Counted from the first letter of the stretch, positions 39,035-51,404 are shown. The stretch is DNA of 64,000 bases from Pontederia crassipes (GCA_030549335.1 CM060188.1:72818696-72882695); one strand, 5' to 3'. The notes: a model not told the origin generated them from the sequence alone. Program-made: numbers and translations.

Positions 39035-39470
39035 GAGCTCGTTTGGACGAAGAATATTTTTTGAAAAAATAAAAAATTTTATTCAGAAGAATATAATATT
39101 TTTTTATATTTTATTTTGCCTTTTGTTTGGTTCGATAAGAATAAATTTTAAATAAATTTTACTTTATAATAAAAATATTTTATTATAAATACTTGACATT
39201 TAATAATAATTATTATTATAAAATAATAATATAATCATATATGATTAAATTATAAAAAAAATAAAAAAAATGAAAACAATTAGAATATTGCTATTCTTTC
39301 ATTTTGATAGAATAAAAATTTCACTGTTTACAAGAATATAATGGTGGTATCACGATTTTCAAGGTGATTCATCTAAAATACGTCATTATATTCTTATTCT
39401 CTTACTTGTTTGGCGATATTTATTAGAATAAGCATGTATTCCTTATTTTATCCTGCAATCAAATGACCCG
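39035..39470. mobile_element. Tourist-like MITE (PIF/Harbinger type)
   Basis: 436 bp, AT-rich, with ends GAGCTCGTTTGG and CAAATGACCCG (imperfect inverted repeats) and TAA on both sides (39032-39034 and 39471-39473), the 3-bp target preference of PIF/Harbinger elements. No coding capacity. Confidence 0.6.
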
Positions 39471-40177
39471 TAAGAGATCTTTTGAATATTTAGCTTTTAC
39501 ACAACATATGACACAAAGAGAAGTCACACATCTTCATAAAAAAGACAATTAGAGACTAAGTCTTATATCTATCTTCTATTTTCAAACTAATCCGATTAGG
39601 AATTTTCAAACACGGCCACATGATTGGTCTATTAATATGAAAAGTGTTAAAACAACATTGTGAACAAACAACAACACAGTAAGTTGAAAACTCATAACCT
39701 ATGTATTACCACATATTCAATTCAGATAAAATGATTTAACATTTGAGAAACTTATAGGAAACAAACTAACATCTTATTACTTATGAACAATTATCATATT
39801 ACGTTTACTAATTTTAATAAAATAATATCTTTAACATATCATATAGCATGTCACATATTTGTTTCATTTCATATAACATTTAACATATCATATCATATGT
39901 CATGTCATATAATGTATGCACATATGCATATGCACGTCATATTACCAATTGGTCAGATGAACATATTATCTCGTTGGGTTTCATATCATTCCAAATCATA
40001 GGGTATATTTTTTGTAAAAGACATATCATCCCCGACCAGAGGTTTCATATCATTCCGTAGAACATCATATCATCTTTGTTGAGGAACATATATTATTATG
40101 TAGGATACCATATCATCTTGTGAAAATGAGGTACATTTCCTGCATAAGACATATCATCCCGGTAGAGAAAATGCAAA

Positions 40178-41777
40178 GGGTTATTTCCTCTAACCACCCC
40201 CTAAACTATTGGGATTTTTCACATCTAACCCCAAACTACTAACTTCATTTTTTGGATACATAAACTATCGTGATTTTTTCAATTTGATCCTTCCGTCCAA
40301 TTCCGTCGACTTCTCCGTTATTTTTTATTTTTTGCATTTATGAAAAGTTTATTATAGCCCTTCTCTGAATTGAATTCCATTTTTACATAAAATAATATAT
40401 AATAATAAATATATAATTAATTAAAAAAAACACCGCCACTTGAGGGAAGGCCCCTATATCCCTTCCTCTCTTTTCCGACGTAGGGAAGGCACCCCCTCCC
40501 CCGCATCGTCGTCGACTATGACGTAACATACCCGTTCAACAAGAGGAGGCCGACAAGTCGTTCACCTCACACGACCCAACTAGCCGTCGTCGACTGTGCC
40601 ACGCAGAGCTCCGGCGCCGAGATCCAACTCCTCCCACGTGGCCGACTTCCGCCCTGACACAAAGCTCTTCATCGCCCCTAGAGTCGGCGGCTCCGCCGCC
40701 GTCGTCGCTTCTGCTCCCTCCGGCGACGCCGGCCTCTTTGCCAATTTCGCTACCGTTTTCAACGAAGGCGAAGTCGACGACGTAGGGCTGTCCTCGACGC
40801 CTTGCGTTCTTGCTATCTTCACCCTGTCTACTTCACCGCCGTAGCAATGCAACGCCACCGCGATGCTCGCCCAGCACCCGGCCTTAGCTGCCGGCTCTGT
40901 CTCCGACTTAATGTCCTTTGACAGCGCTCGCGCTCTGATAGGACCTTCCCGATGCATCAGACCTTGGGCGACGACGACTCGTGGTATGGAACTGCGGACT
41001 TCCGACTTCAGTCGACGGCGGACGGGGGCTTCTTGGGGAAAATCCGGGAGCTGGTGGGGCAGCCAGAGTACTGCTGGACCCCGCTGGGGAGGTCGATGAT
41101 GGGCACCTTCTGCTGGAGGTTGCCAGAGAACCGAATCGAGTTGGTCGACGGCTTGGAGGAGGCAGCGACGGCGTCGTGACTGTCTGCGACTTAGGGTTGG
41201 TATTCCCCTTCGTGGAGTCATCCCGGTCGTAATAGATGTTGATGTCGACCCAGTCGGCCTCGTTGTCGATTGGGGGATGAAGAACAATGCTGGAGGGAAG
41301 TCGAGATCGTCAGGAGGTGCCACCGACGGGGTGTCCTCGGCCGGAGGATCGCCATAGGCATCGGCCTTAGCATCTCCGTCGCCGTAGTCGATGGATTCGT
41401 CATAGACGATGACGCAGGGGGCAGCGGCCCCCCTCCCCTCCAGGGGAGAGGGGGGGGGGGGGGGGCTCGCCGCCCCTTCTTCATCACGTCAACGAAGCCC
41501 TCCTCCACGTGGCGGTGTTTTTTCTTTTATTTTTAAAATTTTTATATTTATTTTTATATATAATTTTATGTAAAAATGGAATTCAATTCAGAGCAGAGGT
41601 ATAATGGACTTTTCAAAAATGCAAAAAGTAAAAAATATTAGAAAAGTCGATGGAATTGGGCGGAAGGATCAAATTGAAAAAATCATGATAGTTTCGGTAC
41701 CCAAAAAATAAAGTTCGTAGTTTGGGGTTAGATGTAAAAAATCACGATAGTTTAGAGGTGGTTAGAAGAAATAACCC
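40178..41777. mobile_element. Pack-MULE: Mutator-like element carrying a host gene fragment
   Basis: Exactly 1600 bp with long terminal inverted repeats of about 270 bp (40178-40450 and 41505-41777, roughly 88% identical by eye) that begin GGGTTATTTC and extend inward to an ACACCGCCAC motif on both sides. It is flanked by a perfect 9-bp duplication AAATGCAAA (40169-40177 and 41778-41786). Long inverted repeats with a 9-bp duplication define Mutator-like elements. No transposase is present; instead the centre is strongly GC-rich (about 40430-41510) in very AT-rich surroundings and holds a captured gene fragment on the minus strand. The host DNA on both sides is old AT-rich repeat sequence. Confidence 0.9.
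40570..41430 (-). pseudogene. Captured, decayed host gene fragment inside the Pack-MULE
   Basis: Minus-strand GC-rich sequence whose translation, spread over different frames, shows motifs I know from an uncharacterised plant protein family: NEADWVDINIYYDRDDSTKG, then RFSGNLQQKVPIIDLP and SRIFPKKPPSAVD, then a decayed form of the usual PxSPKVSCxGKV block, then AGCWASIA, and near the end LGAMKSFVSGRKSATWEEL. The order matches the family. The frame changes and holds stops, so it cannot encode the full protein. It is best explained as a gene copy acquired by the Mutator-like element and then decaying. Family recognition is from memory; the function of the parent family is unknown to me. Confidence 0.65.
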
Positions 41778-41786
41778 AAATGCAAA

Positions 41787-43683
41787 TGTATGACAAATAA
41801 GATGCCTATACATAACTCAATCATATCATATCATTGGAAATATGTATCTTATAATTTCATCGATCATTCCTCCTAGTCATGTAGAATATGTACTCATGTT
41901 AAGTAATGTTTCAAAGGCACAATATAAATAAGTTATAACAATGATGGGTTACTTCTAGTATACCTTAGTACACTAGGAACTTGTAAGGTGTTTAAAATAT
42001 CATGCATAATAATAAGTAAACATGTGATATAAAAATACAATTCTATTTTTTGCATCGGAATAGACTTTATGAAGCCTAATCCTTTGGAAATTTCCCATTT
42101 AAGATCTATTGTATAAGGACTCTACAAATTTCATTAATACAACTATATTCTTCACATTCTCATTTTGTTGACAGATTGAGGGATGTTGGGTGTAAAATTC
42201 ATAATCTCTAAACTAAAGGTACCATTTTCCCTTACGAAATAAATCCATTGATGTTAAAATCACCTTCCTTGTTTGAACCCTCATGTAATAATCTTATGAT
42301 AAAAATCTGTAAAAATTCGTGGTGCATCATTTGTCTCACTATAAAACACATGCAATTTTTCGAAGAAAGATTCCTTCTGAGGAGGTTGGAGAGAAATCGA
42401 CAAGAGAACCCACTTAAGATATAATTCTAATCTTAGGCTTATGGTCTTCCTATTGATGAGTCCTTTCCTATCACTGGCCCTTAAAAATTATGAAATTTAT
42501 CATGTGTATTCCTTTTCGATTTCCAAGTATAGTTTATATGCGATTTGGAATCATGTTAATAGGAGTTATGAAACAAAAGTCATGCGATTAGGATTAAGGG
42601 TCTATCATACTGTTTAATAAACTAATTAGTCCGAATTACAAATTATGTATTAAATTGGCTATGTAATCATATAATTTGATATTTAAGGACCCGTAGATTA
42701 AATAAGTTATGATGTGTTTCCAACTAGAATCATTCGAAAAGACTATGTCTCGAAAAAGTTATTGATTTATTATTATACATGACCATTTCTGTCAGGAATG
42801 AAGAATAGATCAGAACATGAGTCCAGTTGAGAAATTTATTATGGTAATTTTAAAATGATATAAATCATAAAGCTTTTATGGGACATACCTCATGATGTCT
42901 ATCTTTATGGAAAAATAGAATCACCTTAAAAACTTAGTTGAGTAGTAGTTATAAAATGTAGAAGTAAACCTCACTCTATTTCCCATCATAAAATATAGAA
43001 CTGACATGATCATATTTATCAAATTTATTATGTTCATTATAGGCCAAGATAATTTTGAATAATTTATATAGAAATACATTTGAATCAAGTTCTAATTGCA
43101 TATAATAATAAGTTTGAAAATAATGTACTCTATTATTTTCTTGTCTTTATTTATCTTTACTTTTTTATTATTTGTACGTTAAAAATTTGACCGACTCGAA
43201 AAAATTAAAAATTAGGGGTTCGAATATGATTTAGGATGATTTTTTATAAATTAAAAATCACCCACTAAAATTAGGACTTTAATTTGGTAAATTTAAAATA
43301 TTAATAGTATATTCTATATTTAATATAAAATTTAATATTTTTATGTTAATTTTATTTTAATATATAATTTTGAAAATATAATTATATAAAAGTATGAGTT
43401 CGAAAAAATCGACCTGCTAGAAGGTGATTTTTATTTTTTTTAAATGTTTTTAGAGTGATTTTTTAATTTAAAAATTGATCTAAAAAATAGCGGACGGTTT
43501 TTTTTAAAACGAAAATTCGACTCGACCCGAAGTACTTTCACCCTTAAATGATACAAATCTTTTTATATGCAATATTCATTGAATTCTTATGTACATAGAT
43601 TATCACACTACGTATATAACAATTTTTTAATTAGATATTTTTTCTATAATGTGACTGAAATTTCAAAATAATCTTTCATATCA

Positions 43684-43749
<66 letters not shown>

Positions 43750-44018
43750 GCTGCTGTTGCTGCTGCATGATTGTAACGATATGAAAGCGTGAATGTAGTA
43801 GGCATTAGGTAGCGTAAAAATAATAGATGGGAGACCACGTATTTATCAAATTAAATTAAATTAAATTAGTCTCGATCGACGCATTTAGGAACACCAGTAA
43901 ATGATAGTTTTATTTCGTCACAAAGCAAAAAGTAGAATCACGATTCAATTGACACGTTTTGACAAATACTTTTTTATATTCTATGTTTTCACAAATTTTC
44001 TTGTCCGTCCAAAAATCC
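41787..44018. other. AT-rich repetitive intergenic DNA with (ATT)n
   Basis: No gene. 41787-43100, like 39600-40168 on the other side of the Pack-MULE, has the word use (repeated CATATCATAT, GTCATATG) of the gypsy LTRs in this window and may be an old LTR split by the Pack-MULE, but I could not find ends. 43160-43545 has hAT-like GACTCGACCCG ends. (ATT)n runs from 43685 to 43749 and is followed by (GCT)n. Confidence 0.45.
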
Positions 44019-44542
44019 GTGTGTTTGGATGGAGGGCTTAAAATAGATGAGTTAGAAGTTAGGTGGGTCTAAAATTTTTATATCATATTTGAATATAATT
44101 CATATTAATTTAACTAATGGTAGGTTGGACTTGCACTTCCTCCAATGATAAGATAAAACATAATTCAAATTATAAAACTATGACACATGAATTGACCAAT
44201 CTAAATATATACCGTACACACCATCCGTCACACTCTTATATACTCATCATTTTATTTAAAATTAAACTCATCATATTAGTGATTTTATAAGAGTTAAAAA
44301 TAATTATTCTCACTTTATTCTTATTTCTTTTCAAATAAAAAAATTCTTAAAAATAATAAAGACATTTATCAAACTTAACATTTTTTTAACTCATATAATA
44401 TATTTTATATTCAAATGAAAAATGAATCCCATTAATTTATATTCAAACATGATTTTTATAAACCTTCATCGTACTCAACTTTCACCAACATATATTCTGC
44501 TGTCCTAATTCACCCCTCCATCATTAGAAAACCAAATGCACC
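44019..44542. mobile_element. Possible Tourist-like MITE
   Basis: AT-rich, with ends GTGTGTTTGGATGGAGG and, on the opposite strand, GGTGCATTTGG...ATGATGGAGG. The terminal match is imperfect, and I did not find a clean target duplication. Confidence 0.4.
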
Positions 44543-44908
44543 TTATTAAAGAAAACTTATCTTAGACACATGATTCAAATAAGATTTTGACATATTTATA
44601 TTCGAATGTTACTTGGGGGTGCTTCAACTTAAAGTTACACATAGGAAATTAAAAAGAAGAGAGATATATATATATATATATATATAGTAAGATTTATTTT
44701 TTTTCTGAATTCTGACTTCAAAATAAGAAAGCTTATCTTTATAAATTTTAAGAAAACTTTGAATAGTTCAATGTACTCCATTATATGTTTACAAATTTTT
44801 CATTACATATGCTACAGCACAAATCCGGTATGTCCTCCAAAAAGATGACAAGTTTGATATATTTTATTTGTTCATAATTTCCTATTGCAGGCCGAGTTGT
44901 GACGGCTT

Positions 44909-45328
44909 AGGCATCATTTGATTTATGGATAAATAGTAGAATATCTTGATATTCGCGAGAATAAAGTCAATCGTGATATAGAATAAGATTACCGTGGTCG
45001 AACTTGATTTTCGACTTAACCGTCTAAAGAAAGGTGAAATCATCATTTTTTCATCGATTAAAGAATATATTTATTCATTTAAAATGATGGAATAAACGAA
45101 ATTCTCATTTTTTTTTTCATTTTTATTTTTCATTATTTAACTATATATTATTATATTATAATAATAATAAATGTAAACTATTTATAATAAAATATTTTTA
45201 ATTATAAAAATATTAAATTTATTCTTTTTAACCAAATAATAGTTAGAATAAGAATACAATTAGAATATGATATTATCTAGAAAAAAAATTGTTATTTCTT
45301 TTAAAAAGTTCTTTAACCAAATGGCCCT
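44909..45328. mobile_element. Possible Tourist-like MITE
   Basis: About 420 bp with ends AGGCATCATTTG and CAAATGGCCCT, inverted copies of one motif, and an AT-rich interior. Flanking bases (CTT/TTA) do not give a clean target duplication. Similar to the element at 39035-39470. Confidence 0.5.
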
Positions 45329-45374
45329 TTAAAGAACCTGGGAATGTGAACCCACCCTCAAAGTAACTTATGGG

Positions 45375-46250
45375 AATATGAATACTAAACTTATTAAATA
45401 TCCTGGGAATAATAATTACTAATCTGAAACCCTAGATGTCAATTGAATTGTACAGCTATATTATAACAAATGATGTGTTGTGAAATTTTCAACTGGGCTG
45501 AATTGGAGTTGATTTAACAGAAAGAACTAACTTAATGTCTGTTTGGCAATTAATTAATGAAAGAGTGGAATGTGATGTTGTGATGAGAGATGAGGAGATG
45601 GAGGTGGAGGATGGAAGTTTTATTTGTTAAAAAGTCATTTTTATCCATTATTATGTATAAATTATTTATGATATCTAATGAGTAATAAATATTTATTCCT
45701 TTACTAAATTATGTTTTGCCTAATTTTTCTATTTTTATTATATTCTTTATTTTTTCTATTTTATTCATCTATTTTAAAAAGTAAAAAATGAGAGATAAAT
45801 ATTTATAAATAAAAATTATTTTATCAATGTAATATTTATATGAGAGAAATAAATAATTTACCAATGTAAGATAGAGAGAGAAAGAAATAGAAATAGAGAA
45901 ATAGTATAATTTAGTAATAAGAGAAATGGTTTAATTTGGTAAGAAAAGAAAGGTTAATTTGATATAAAATTATTTATCATCCCACCTCTCTTAGCTCGAA
46001 TAAAAGTATAATCGGATTTATCTAATCAGTAATCACATTTCTTTGTATTTCACTCGGTCCCTTCAAAATCATCAATCTAAACAGACTTAATCTAAAAAAA
46101 AAAATCCATACTGTTCATGAAAATCGATATAAAAAATGGACAAATTTGTCATTAATGAGTAACCTTGTGATTAATGTTATATTTAGAGATAACTTATTCC
46201 ATTAAAAGGGCAAAATACTTTATTATTAACTCATTATAAAAATAATTATT
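45375..46250. repeat. Duplicated segment, copy 1 (contains a MITE)
   Basis: Flanks on both sides of the MITE at 45537-46086 match 49843-50185 in the same orientation: ATGAATACTAA near the start, TGTCAATTGAAT, TGGAGTTGATTTAACA just before the MITE, then TCCATACT.TTCATGAAAATCG and ATGGACAAATTTGTCATTAA after it. Diverged; no coding content. Confidence 0.75.
45537..46086. mobile_element. MITE with an empty-site counterpart in the same window
   Basis: 550 bp with ends GTCTGTTTGG and CTAAACAGAC, flanked by TTAAT (45532-45536 and 46087-46091). The related segment at 49843-50185 lacks this insert and has a single TTAAT (at about 49994), giving an independent view of the pre-insertion site. AT-rich with no coding capacity. 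The superfamily is unclear: the TTAAT duplication contains the TTA/TAA of PIF/Harbinger elements. Confidence 0.75.
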
Positions 46251-46380
46251 TATAGATCAAAGCACCTAGTGTACCAATAAGTGTAAAAAAAAATAAAAGT
46301 AAAGCGGATAGCCAAATGTGTGAGAACACCATTTGAGAAGTTGGAGTGAACCTCAACCATGCATCATCAATGGCATATAT

Positions 46381-46662
46381 CAATGTTTTAAGACGACTCG
46401 GCCATCAACCCTGCCTAACGGGTCAGGTCGGACCGATTGAACCGAATCGAATCGAATGATCGAATCAGATAATATAAATTAATAAAAAAAAGTTAAAGTG
46501 ATCATTGTAATATTATTAATATGTAATATCTTATTTAGCAAAAAATACAAAATATAATATAATAAAATATTCAGATCAAATAATATAATAAAGTAGGCAT
46601 TAATTGAATGAATATTTTCTAAAAAATCTCGTGAGGTTTTATAAAAAATAAAAATATCGATG

Positions 46663-46705
<43 letters not shown>

Positions 46706-46955
46706 ACAGAAGAATGTTAAAACATAAATTTAAAGAAAAGATATATATAAATAATATTTTAAAAAGCTTTAATAATTTTTATATGTTTTATTTTTTTATA
46801 TATTTCACAACTTGATGAGTCCGGGTCGGTCAAACTCACCGGGTCGGCTGGTTGAACCTAGGTTTTGACCGGGTCAAAGTAGGTCAATCACAAGATCGAG
46901 TTATGACTAACCCGCGGACCGTTTTAGTGTCCGGAGGTCGGGTCTTACAACACTG
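46381..46955. mobile_element. Non-autonomous hAT element, related to the one at 62713
   Basis: 575 bp with ends CAATGTTTTAAGAC and GTCTTACAACACTG (inverted), flanked by GCATATAT (46373-46380) and GTATATAT (46956-46963), an 8-bp duplication with one mismatch. GC-rich ends of GGTCGGACCGATTGAACCG type and an AT core including an (AT)n run (about 46666-46702). The left end matches the left end of the transposase-bearing hAT at 62713 (CAATGTTTTTAAAACCGG). Confidence 0.78.
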
Positions 46956-46999
46956 GTATATATACATTGAAATTAAACGCTTTATTTTTGTAACGTACA

Positions 47000-48101
47000 C
47001 AAAAACTTGCATTGAGTCTGCATGCTTCCTGTCTTTAGTTTTCCTTTTGCATAAAAGAGAAAAGAAGAAGAAAGAAAGAACTGATTCATTTCTTTGTTTT
47101 TAGGCGACTATTTGTTTTTTTATTCTATTAAGAAATTTGCATATATTGTCACAAATAATAATATACACACTCAAATTGTTTTGCCAAACGCCATTTCGGA
47201 CATTATCATTGATATGATATCAAACAAAGTCGACAACTGAATTGCACTAAGGAAGAGCCACCGGAGACAAGTTTACGCATCCGCCATTTTCACTACGAGA
47301 GATATGTCGATTTGCGACATGGCGTCTCCTAGTTTTGCGACGCTAATTGTCGTTGTCCATCACCAAGATCGCACAGCAGCAGCAACAACAATAAAAAGAA
47401 GAAGGAGGAGGAGAAGGAGAAGACACCTGTGTAGAAGCGAAGCAGCAAAATAGCCAAAGTAAAAAAGGAGGGGGAGGAGAAGAAGAAGCATTTGTCCAGA
47501 CGGCGTGTGGTCCTGAAGGTCTTGCATGGTAGTTCACCGGTGACGGAAAAGCTTGGGCGTGCATCTCGTCCCATGCCTGCAGCAGCACGAATTTTTGCAT
47601 GCGTTAATTAGTGCATGCATGCATGCATGAAACAAGGAAGAAGAGATGGAGTACGTCGGTGCATGTCCAGGTTCCCGATTGAGTACTCACCGGCGTGCCA
47701 AGCGGTGGCAATGGTGACGGCGTTCCATGCGCCACATGACCTTGCTGTCGCCCAGACGGAGAATGTCAGCACAAACTAATGCTTTCTTAAAACTAATTAA
47801 TGTTTACTTCTATTAACCTTCATAGGATGTGATGGTGGTGAAAAAGACAGAAGAGGGAAAAAAACTAAAAGTAGAAGTAGAACATGACAACTTGAAAAAA
47901 AATATATATAGACAACTCACGCCAAGATCAAGTCAAATGAAATAATTAAGCCCTATGTCAGTATAACAAATAGAATAGCTACAAAGATTCTGATGTGTCC
48001 AGCAGGCCCATGGTTTAATTACAGAAGACAAAGGATTGAGACCACATCTTACAACCGTCATTAACATGAAAAATAATAATAAAGGGACGACCATTAAGAT
48101 G
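47000..48101. other. Intergenic; possible two-exon minus-strand gene fragment
   Basis: On the minus strand a stretch ending near 47697 with a GTGAGT donor and another beginning near 47582 after a TTGCTGCTGCAG acceptor could be joined in frame. The product would read GAWNAVTIATAWHAG, then GMGRDARPSFSV and a Ser/Phe/Leu-rich tail with one hydrophobic stretch, stopping at 47329. I do not recognise it. Composition is near-coding and the splice signals are good, but there is no homology support; an unknown small gene, a decayed gene and chance all remain possible. Confidence 0.25.
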
Positions 48102-48781
48102 CATTTACAGGATCAAGTCTTGCATTTCACCATTGGTCACAACGCCGAAGAATATTCAGAGGATTCGGAACAGAACTTTTTCCATTTTAGAACCGCTCGA
48201 ACTTCGATCAACAATCATCAATACAAATTAAAGTTTATGGAAGAACAGATCCAAGTTTTTCAATCCTTCAACAATCATAATCAGAATGGACAAGCACAAC
48301 GAAATCTGCAGACACCAACCAAAGGAAAGCCTAAACAAAGTCAGTTTTAGATTCTTGTGGATCTAATAAGGTGGTCTAAGTTTATCCCTAGATTCTGACC
48401 AAATCTAAAAGGAATCCAGCCTGCGAACAGCTGTATGCTCGCCAGAAACAGAAAACGACTTCAGCAGCATCATCATAGAACGACACGAAAAAAAAATGGA
48501 GCAAAGTTCAAGAGCAACAAGGTTAATTAATCAATTGAGAACATGCATCATACACATGAAGCAAGGAATTAAGCAAGCAACTGCTACCTCAATCAGAAAG
48601 GAAGCAAACCACTTACATGCATGGTCTGATCAGAAGAAGGACAAGACCAGCAACAGCCAAAATCAAGAACCAGAAGAAGAAGAGAAGAATTAGAAGAGCC
48701 TTGGTGAAATGACTCTGCATGTGGCTTATACATGAATGCTTCTAATTATTTTAATTTGTGTCTCTTTCTTCATATCTTTTT
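48102..48781. repeat. Perfect 680-bp tandem duplication, unit 1
   Basis: Identical, as far as I can read, to the next 680 bases. It begins CATTTACAGGATCAAG and ends ATATCTTTTT. Small open frames of 60-105 codons occur in both units but match nothing I know. It is not a transposon by structure (no terminal repeats). Confidence 0.95.
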
Positions 48782-49461
48782 CATTTACAGGATCAAGTCT
48801 TGCATTTCACCATTGGTCACAACGCCGAAGAATATTCAGAGGATTCGGAACAGAACTTTTTCCATTTTAGAACCGCTCGAACTTCGATCAACAATCATCA
48901 ATACAAATTAAAGTTTATGGAAGAACAGATCCAAGTTTTTCAATCCTTCAACAATCATAATCAGAATGGACAAGCACAACGAAATCTGCAGACACCAACC
49001 AAAGGAAAGCCTAAACAAAGTCAGTTTTAGATTCTTGTGGATCTAATAAGGTGGTCTAAGTTTATCCCTAGATTCTGACCAAATCTAAAAGGAATCCAGC
49101 CTGCGAACAGCTGTATGCTCGCCAGAAACAGAAAACGACTTCAGCAGCATCATCATAGAACGACACGAAAAAAAAATGGAGCAAAGTTCAAGAGCAACAA
49201 GGTTAATTAATCAATTGAGAACATGCATCATACACATGAAGCAAGGAATTAAGCAAGCAACTGCTACCTCAATCAGAAAGGAAGCAAACCACTTACATGC
49301 ATGGTCTGATCAGAAGAAGGACAAGACCAGCAACAGCCAAAATCAAGAACCAGAAGAAGAAGAGAAGAATTAGAAGAGCCTTGGTGAAATGACTCTGCAT
49401 GTGGCTTATACATGAATGCTTCTAATTATTTTAATTTGTGTCTCTTTCTTCATATCTTTTT
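48782..49461. repeat. Perfect 680-bp tandem duplication, unit 2
   Basis: Second unit, head-to-tail with the first and with no intervening base. The sequence then leaves the repeat at TCACCTTAGAG, where unit 1 reads TCATTTACAG, so TCA is shared at the junction. Confidence 0.95.
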
Positions 49462-49842
49462 CACCTTAGAGTTTGCATTTTTTTTTTGCCTTCATTCCCG
49501 TTATTTTTAATTTGATTTTAGAAAATATATTTCAAATAAAATTTGTTTAATAAATTCCAAATATTGCAACATTCGTATCATGCGCGGAAGTAAGGAATGC
49601 TAAATTGTTTGATGATATTTTAAAGTAGTATTTTTCCCCAATTTTGATGGAAACTAATAAGAAATTTCTAAATATAATTGGCAACTATCTAATCCTCTTC
49701 AACTGAAAAGCATATCTATTTTTCAAACACGCATAAAAATAAATTAAAATAATAATTCAGCTAACATGTGTTGAATATAGTTTTATTATCTAACTTTATT
49801 TATTCGTCCAACCAAACTAAATTTTAAAAAAAAAATTATGAA

Positions 49843-50185
49843 TACTAATCTTATTAATATCTTGGAAATAATAATTATAAATTCGACACCCCAACTGCTG
49901 TCAATTGAATAGTAAACTTATATTATAACAAATTATGTGATATGAAGAATTTTCTAGTCGCATTGATTTGGAGTTGATTTAACATGAAAGAACTTAATCT
50001 CACAAAAGAAGCATCCATACTATTCATGAAAATCGTTAAAAAAATGGACAAATTTGTCATTAAAAAATTAACCTTATGATTAATATTATATTTAGAGATA
50101 CGTTATTCCATTAAAAACGTAAAATACTCTATTCTTAACTCAAACTTTTAAAAAGTAATTAATTCATTATGAGAATAAATATTTA
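49843..50185. repeat. Duplicated segment, copy 2 (empty site)
   Basis: Diverged same-orientation copy of 45375-46250 without the 550-bp MITE. The site reads GAACTTAATCT. Confidence 0.75.
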
Positions 50186-51404
50186 TGGACGTTGTTGGCG
50201 AGCGCAGGCGGGACGAGATGAGAACAATCGGAGGGAAAAATAGAGAGCAGATTAATCATAAAACAAAATTTCGCAGAACAAAATGCAATAAACCGATCTA
50301 AGACATATACAAAATAGAACATTAATAGCTACATAGAGTGACGGAGAGATAGAGCGGTAAAACCAAAATGCAGTAGTATTGGACGGATGACAAATAAAAC
50401 ACACGCATATACGCAGACACCAGCAAATCAATCGAGACACACATGAACACTACACTGATCGAGATCCAAATGCATACAAAACATGAGTAACGTTTCAAAA
50501 TTCGACTTCAATTTTTAGTTGTCGAATCATAGACGACGTTACTTTTCATAACCTAATTACATAAAATCATTTGCAGCGAAAACATAATAATCAATATAAA
50601 ACATTAATGTCATAAACAGCGGAAGACTTCAACATATAAATCTCAAGATATATAAACTGACTCATGGACTCAATAGGCTCTAACGTACACCCAATAAAAA
50701 ATTCATCATACATAAATGAGTTTAAGTAAAGTACATGACTCCATAAAGTCCATAAGCCATACATAACATAACCCATACAAGGGTTTATCATAATGACATA
50801 ACATAAGTAAAATGAGTTAGGCCGTAGCCCGACCGACCCATGTGCAATGTCACTGTTATGGCTCTTGTCGTCAAACCTAAGCCTCCTCCATATCTGCATA
50901 GATGCATAGGGTGCAGGGAATTTCTTCCGTTAGAGTATGTTGAGACCCATGAATGCTATGATATTATAACATAATTTCTATATGTCATGGCATATGCATT
51001 GCATCACAAAGAAAATATAAAGCATGTGCATGCTATGAGCTATTATGCACATTATATGGCATATCAACATATCATCATGGCAAAATAAGATAAGCGTGTA
51101 ACATCATAATCATTAGGTCAAATCATGTCATAACTTATGATCATACTTATCATTATGCTAATGCATATCATGATCTTATCTTACTTTACTTTATCATCTT
51201 TCTTCATATCATCATATGATGTGATAAGTGAACATTCATATTGCAATTTTATAGGTGCATACTTCTTCATACTTATTTATCATTTTTAACTTTATGTCCC
51301 AAGTCATTCATCATTCATCTTTTCGTCTTTCATCTTCACTTAGATACTTTTTTATCTTGTCGATTGAGAAGAGTTGTGGCTCATAAGTTATAATCATCAC
51401 CATA

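Noticed and set aside
40580-41323. 247-codon minus-strand open frame in the Pack-MULE taken as an intact gene
   Set aside because: The recognisable family motifs fall in more than one frame, and the frame mixes real and out-of-frame segments, so it is a decayed capture rather than a functional coding sequence.
48036-48350. Open frames of 60-105 codons within the 680-bp units as genes
   Set aside because: Low-complexity Gln/Asn/His-rich translations with no known relative, and ends set only by chance stops. Their repetition simply follows from the tandem duplication.
48460-48490. miR172-like sequence (CAGCAGCATCATCATAGAAC and its complement) in the tandem unit
   Set aside because: Only the core GCAGCATCATCA matches; the bases pairing with the miRNA 5' end (seed) do not, and no complementary arm lies nearby to form a precursor. 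The repeat-like AGC/ATC composition explains the match.
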